Origin: Candidatus Bathyarchaeota archaeon
Lineage (GTDB): Archaea; Thermoproteota; Bathyarchaeia; Bathyarchaeales; Bathyarchaeaceae
Length of the DNA stretch: 8,575 nucleotides
Assembly: GCA_014859755.1 (NCBI GenBank)
Contig: JACUTO010000060.1
Coordinates: 1 to 8,575, forward strand
Direction: 5' to 3'
Positions 5,688 through 8,575 of the stretch are shown piece by piece. The notes beneath the pieces were generated by a model. That model was not told where the DNA came from. It ran no database searches and worked only from the letters and a program-made list of their open reading frames with translations. How positions within the stretch are numbered: the first letter of the stretch is position 1; the number at the start of each line of letters is the position of its first letter. Both the position numbers and the translations under genes were made by a program.

Positions 5688-6797
5688 ATGTGGACTCGAG
5701 AAGGGGTCTTCCAATTTTCAGATGAAATAGGCCCCGAGAAGGTATTGTATGTCCACGATCCAAAGACGAAAATGAAGGGAATCCTTGTAGTTGACAATAC
5801 TGCCCGTGGACCAGGATTAGGCGGAATAAGGATGGCTCCAGACGTGTCAACCGAAGAAGTCTTCAGGTTAGCCAGAGCGATGACTTTCAAGAGTGCAGCA
5901 GCTGATGTCCGTCACGGAGGTGGAAAAGGCGGCATTATTGCTGATCCAAAAAGCGAAAATAAGTTTGAGCTGGTTCGGGCATATGCGAAAGCGATAGGAC
6001 CGATAGCAGAGTATATTCCAGGTCCAGATATGGGCACCGATGAATGTTGTATGGCCATCGTCTATGACGAGATTGGCAGAGCCGTAGGGTTACCACGTGT
6101 GCTCGGTGGAATTCCTTTGGATGAAATAGGAAGCACAGGATACGGCGTAGTCGCTAGCACCGAAGTAGCCTGTGAATATGCTCTGCTGGACTTGTCTAAA
6201 GCCAGCGTTGCGGTAGAAGGCTTCGGAGCAGTTGGGAAAGCCGTTGTCAAATTCTTGACAGAGAAAGGTGCGAATGTGGTAGCAGTTTCAGACTCCAAAG
6301 GCGCCATATACCAATCAGATGGTTTAGATTATGAAAAGTTGTTGAAGGTCAAAGAAACTACGGGCGCTGTGAAAAACTGTGAAGGCGGACGAATAATCGA
6401 AAATGAGGAGTTGTTTCGACTGCCTGTAGATATCCTAATTCCAGGAGCCAGACCGGATGTAATTTCAAACAAAAATGTCCGAGACATTAGAGCAACGCTT
6501 GTCGTTGAAGCCGCCAACATCCCAGCTACTATGGAAGCGGAGAGAATTCTTCATGATCGAGGAATCCTTGTAGTTCCTGACTTTATAGCAAACGCTGGTG
6601 GACTCATAACGGGTGCTGTAGAATATAGAGGCGGCACTGAAAAAGAAGTCTTTAAGGTCATTGAGGATAAGATAATTAGGAACACAAAACTCGTCCTTGA
6701 CATGGTGAAGGATCAGAAGATGCTGCCCAGAGATGCTGCCGAGAAGATTGCAAGGGAACGTGTACTTAAGGCAATGGAGTACAGAGGTAAAGCCTGA
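5688..6797 (+). CDS. Glu/Leu/Phe/Val dehydrogenase family enzyme, probably for hydrophobic amino acids
   Basis: NAD(P)-dependent oxidative deamination of an L-amino acid to a 2-oxo acid and ammonia, or the reverse. Catalytic-domain landmarks: GPGLGGIRM (41-49), K68 in AMTFKSAA, the catalytic K80 in GGGKGG (77-82), and D114 in IPGPDMGTDE. The nucleotide-binding domain has GFGAVG (178-183) with an acidic residue D202 in VSDSKG. The tail carries PDFIANAGG (297-305). The 369 residues match leucine dehydrogenases rather than glutamate dehydrogenases of about 415-450. L44 stands where glutamate dehydrogenases have the lysine of GPxKGG, and G309 where the clostridial enzyme has Ser380; both normally hold the glutamate side-chain carboxylate. 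Likely automatic labels of 'glutamate dehydrogenase' would be doubtful. It is followed after 136 bases by a branched-chain aminotransferase. An in-frame TGA at 5655, with no start codon between it and 5688, supports this start. Confidence 0.93.
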   Translation: MWTREGVFQFSDEIGPEKVLYVHDPKTKMKGILVVDNTARGPGLGGIRMAPDVSTEEVFRLARAMTFKSAAADVRHGGGKGGIIADPKSENKFELVRAYAKAIGPIAEYIPGPDMGTDECCMAIVYDEIGRAVGLPRVLGGIPLDEIGSTGYGVVASTEVACEYALLDLSKASVAVEGFGAVGKAVVKFLTEKGANVVAVSDSKGAIYQSDGLDYEKLLKVKETTGAVKNCEGGRIIENEELFRLPVDILIPGARPDVISNKNVRDIRATLVVEAANIPATMEAERILHDRGILVVPDFIANAGGLITGAVEYRGGTEKEVFKVIEDKIIRNTKLVLDMVKDQKMLPRDAAEKIARERVLKAMEYRGKA

Positions 6798-6874
6798 GAC
6801 TGCTTTGACTCTTGGTGAATATTCTAAGAAAATACACGAATTGATATGTTATCGACGTTGAAGACGTGTTAAAA

Positions 6875-6884
6875 CTTAAAAATA
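6875..6884 (+). promoter_or_regulatory. TATA-like box of the aminotransferase gene
   Basis: CTTAAAAATA lies about 55 bases before ATG 6934, predicting transcription start near 6905 and a leader of about 28 bases containing a GGAG ribosome site. It suggests the aminotransferase and following gene can be transcribed separately from the dehydrogenase gene. Confidence 0.45.
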
Positions 6885-6921
6885 GAGCGTTCCTAGTTAA
6901 TGAACGAGGTTTTCCCCTCAT

Positions 6922-6925
6922 GGAG
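6922..6925 (+). promoter_or_regulatory. Ribosome binding site of the aminotransferase gene
   Basis: GGAG ends eight bases before ATG 6934, normal spacing. It overlaps the beginning of a ten-residue out-of-frame reading frame that starts at ATG 6920 and has its own GAGGT at 6906-6910. Confidence 0.5.
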
Positions 6926-6933
6926 AACTTGAT

Positions 6934-7824
6934 ATGGAAAAAGAACTTCTAGTCTACGTAGATGGCCAATTCTACCCCAAATCTGAGGCAAATATTTCTG
7001 TTTATGATCACGGACTGCTTTACGGAGACGGAGTGTTTGAAGGAATACGCGCCTACAACGGAATAGTGTTCAAGCTAAAGGAACATATAGATAGACTCTA
7101 CAGATCCGCGCACACCATCATGTTAAAGATACCCATGACAAAAAGTGAAATGACAAAGGCTGTCTTAGAAACCCTTAAGAAAAACAATCTCAAAGACGCT
7201 TACATTCGATTAGTTGTCACAAGGGGAATCGGCGACCTAGGACTCGACCCAAGAAAATGCCCCAAACCAACCATCTTTATAATCACTGAACCAATGTTAC
7301 AGTTACATTCCCCAGAAGTCAAAGAAAAAGGGATAACAACAACAATTACATGGGTAAAAAGAGATCCAGTGGATGCAACTACTCATGAAATAAAATCGCT
7401 AAACTACCTAAACAGCATCTTAGGTAAGATTGAAGCCAACAACTCTGGCGTCGACGAAGCTATATGCTTGAATAGAGCGGGCTTTGTTTGCGAAGGGGTT
7501 GGAGAAAACATTTTCATTGTGAAGGAAGGCAAAATCTTTACGCCCCCAATTTCTTCTGGAGCATTAGACGGAATAACAAGAACTGTAATTATGAGGCTGG
7601 CGGAAAAGCTAGGATACATCGTGATAGAAAAAAACATTACCCCCAACGAATTATTCAACGCCGATGAAGTTTTTTTCACAGGAACAGCCGTCGAAGTCAC
7701 ACCAATAAGCGAAATAAACAAACGGACGGTAGGAAACGGGAAGCTAGGCCCGGTCACAAAACGAATAATGCAGGAATTCGACAAGATCACAAGGGATCCA
7801 AAAGAGGGGACGCCTATTAGTTAG
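6934..7824 (+). CDS. ilvE: Branched-chain amino acid aminotransferase
   Basis: A 296-residue fold-type IV PLP enzyme of the cytoplasm that exchanges the amino group between Leu/Ile/Val and 2-oxoglutarate, the last step of branched-chain synthesis or the first of breakdown. Seen: VYDHGLLYGDGVFEGIRAY (23-41), the PLP-binding lysine K154 in HEIKSLNYLNS, E187 in the EGVGENIF stretch that contacts the PLP ring nitrogen, and the cofactor-phosphate and substrate loops SSGALDGITR (207-216) and TGTAVEVTPI (249-258). Length is normal. FEGIRAY favours a branched-chain enzyme over D-amino-acid aminotransferase or aminodeoxychorismate lyase, though class IV substrate ranges overlap. ATG 6934 follows GGAG at 6922-6925. 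The next gene begins ten bases after the stop, so the two are probably co-transcribed. The C-terminal tail after about 285 is hydrophilic and adds little. Confidence 0.95.
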   Translation: MEKELLVYVDGQFYPKSEANISVYDHGLLYGDGVFEGIRAYNGIVFKLKEHIDRLYRSAHTIMLKIPMTKSEMTKAVLETLKKNNLKDAYIRLVVTRGIGDLGLDPRKCPKPTIFIITEPMLQLHSPEVKEKGITTTITWVKRDPVDATTHEIKSLNYLNSILGKIEANNSGVDEAICLNRAGFVCEGVGENIFIVKEGKIFTPPISSGALDGITRTVIMRLAEKLGYIVIEKNITPNELFNADEVFFTGTAVEVTPISEINKRTVGNGKLGPVTKRIMQEFDKITRDPKEGTPIS

Positions 7825-7834
7825 GGCGGTGTTG

Positions 7835-8575
7835 ATGAAAACTCTATTATTAACGGAAAAAGACGTCAAACAACTCTTAACCATGGACGAAGTTATGGAA
7901 GCCGTCGAATCAGCATTCAAGGCGAAAGGCCTAGGCCACGCCCAGATGCCAGCGAAAGTATACCTATTTTACAAAAAATACAAAGGCGACCTAAGGGCTA
8001 TGCCATCATACCTCGAAGAACTTGACATTTCCGCCGTCAAGATTGTCAACGTTCACCCAGAAAACCGCGCCAAATACGGTCTTCCCACAGTTATGGCGAT
8101 AATCATCTTAGTGGACCCAAAAAATGGGGCGCCTATGGCGATAATGGGAGGAACTTGGGCTACTGGCATGAGAACCGGCGCCGCAGGAGGCATAGCGGCA
8201 AAATACCTCGCCAAAAAAGACTCCAGAGTTGTGGGCCTTGTTGGAGCCGGTGCACAAGCTAGAACACAGCTCATGGCTCTCCTCTCACTTTATAAAAAAC
8301 TTGAAGAAGTTAGAGTTTGGAGTCTACCCGATGGAACTAAAGAAGCGTTTGTAGCTGAGATGGAACCAAAATATGGCGATGTGGCAAAGATCATCGCAGT
8401 GGAGAGCGTAAAAGACGCCGTTGAAGGCGCCGACATCGTTGTAACAATAACACCGTCAAGGAAACCTCTTGTTTCAAATGACTGGGTTGAGGCTGGCATG
8501 CACTTCAACTGCATAGGCGCGGACGCACCAGGCAAACAAGAGCTGGACCCAGCCATTTTGACGCGAGCAAAAATC
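7835..8575 (+). CDS. Ornithine cyclodeaminase/alanine dehydrogenase family (mu-crystallin fold), C-terminus cut by window
   Basis: An open frame from ATG 7835 to the right edge gives 247 residues; the family usually has about 320-330, so roughly 75-85 are missing. It is an NAD(P)-dependent enzyme acting on amino acids. Seen: K41 in MPAKVYL, R54, K69 in AVKIVNVHP, R113 in MRTGAAGGIAAKYLA, the dinucleotide loop GAGAQA (137-142) and D230 in IGADAPGKQELD. K69, R113 and D230 align with the substrate and catalytic residues of ornithine cyclodeaminase; K41 and R54 also fit the archaeal alanine dehydrogenase type. These motifs do not separate alanine dehydrogenase from ornithine cyclodeaminase or related imine reductases. 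The start lies ten bases after ilvE. GTG 7829 and TTG 7832 are in frame just upstream; ATG 7835 is preferred by codon, with a weak GGTG at 7828-7831. Confidence 0.94.
   Translation, partial: MKTLLLTEKDVKQLLTMDEVMEAVESAFKAKGLGHAQMPAKVYLFYKKYKGDLRAMPSYLEELDISAVKIVNVHPENRAKYGLPTVMAIIILVDPKNGAPMAIMGGTWATGMRTGAAGGIAAKYLAKKDSRVVGLVGAGAQARTQLMALLSLYKKLEEVRVWSLPDGTKEAFVAEMEPKYGDVAKIIAVESVKDAVEGADIVVTITPSRKPLVSNDWVEAGMHFNCIGADAPGKQELDPAILTRAKI

Noticed and set aside
5688..6797. Plain glutamate dehydrogenase assignment (gdhA)
   Set aside because: The lysine and serine that hold the glutamate side-chain carboxylate are replaced by L44 and G309, so I kept the family name only.
7404..7790. Reverse-strand open frame of 128 codons inside ilvE
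   Set aside because: It lies wholly within a well-supported gene, shows no known motif, and its composition mirrors the forward codons. A shadow frame.
8053..8556. Two reverse-strand frames (73 and 88 codons) at the right end
   Set aside because: Both sit opposite the continuous ornithine cyclodeaminase-family frame from 7835, whose conserved motifs cover the same bases.
1..8575. CRISPR arrays, insertion sequences, phage or defence genes
   Set aside because: No regularly spaced repeats, transposase motifs or terminal inverted repeats are seen; all genes look like ordinary chromosomal genes.

Overview
The window looks like chromosomal DNA of an archaeon of the TACK group, possibly a Bathyarchaeia-type lineage; the rank below TACK is a guess. 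The support is an S26e ribosomal protein gene (a protein of eukaryotes and TACK/Asgard archaea, generally missing from Euryarchaeota), an archaeal threonyl-tRNA synthetase with its own editing domain, an archaeal-type CDP-alcohol phosphotransferase, TATA-like boxes about 25-45 bases before several starts, GGAGG/GGTGA-like ribosome sites and several TTG/GTG starts. There are no RNA genes, CRISPR arrays, insertion sequences or phage genes visible. No gene-free stretch exceeds about 180 bases.

Layout. 1-195 (-): start of a DUF1805 protein that runs off the left edge. 363-965 (+): membrane CDP-alcohol phosphotransferase, probably archaetidylinositol phosphate synthase, convergent with 973-1269 (-), ribosomal protein S26e. 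1360-2259 (+): PfkB-family sugar or inositol kinase, divergent from S26e across a 90-base promoter region. 2338-2544 (+): a 68-residue putative zinc-binding protein. 2624-4498 (+): threonyl-tRNA synthetase. 4679-5611 (+): an unrecognised protein with about eight membrane helices. 5688-6797 (+): Glu/Leu/Phe/Val-dehydrogenase family enzyme. 6934-7824 (+): branched-chain aminotransferase. 7835-8575 (+): ornithine cyclodeaminase/alanine dehydrogenase family enzyme, cut by the right edge.

Two themes appear. The left half is housekeeping: lipid headgroup synthesis and translation (S26e, ThrRS, a small zinc protein). The right third is a same-strand set of three enzymes that interconvert amino acids and 2-oxo acids. 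The dehydrogenase has leucine where glutamate dehydrogenases carry the lysine that holds the substrate side-chain carboxylate, so it is probably a hydrophobic amino-acid dehydrogenase rather than a glutamate dehydrogenase. I found no clear evidence of an entirely new system. The best leads are that substrate pocket, a Tyr-to-Cys change in the ThrRS editing site, the possible inositol-phosphate link between the kinase and the lipid synthase, and two uncharacterised proteins.
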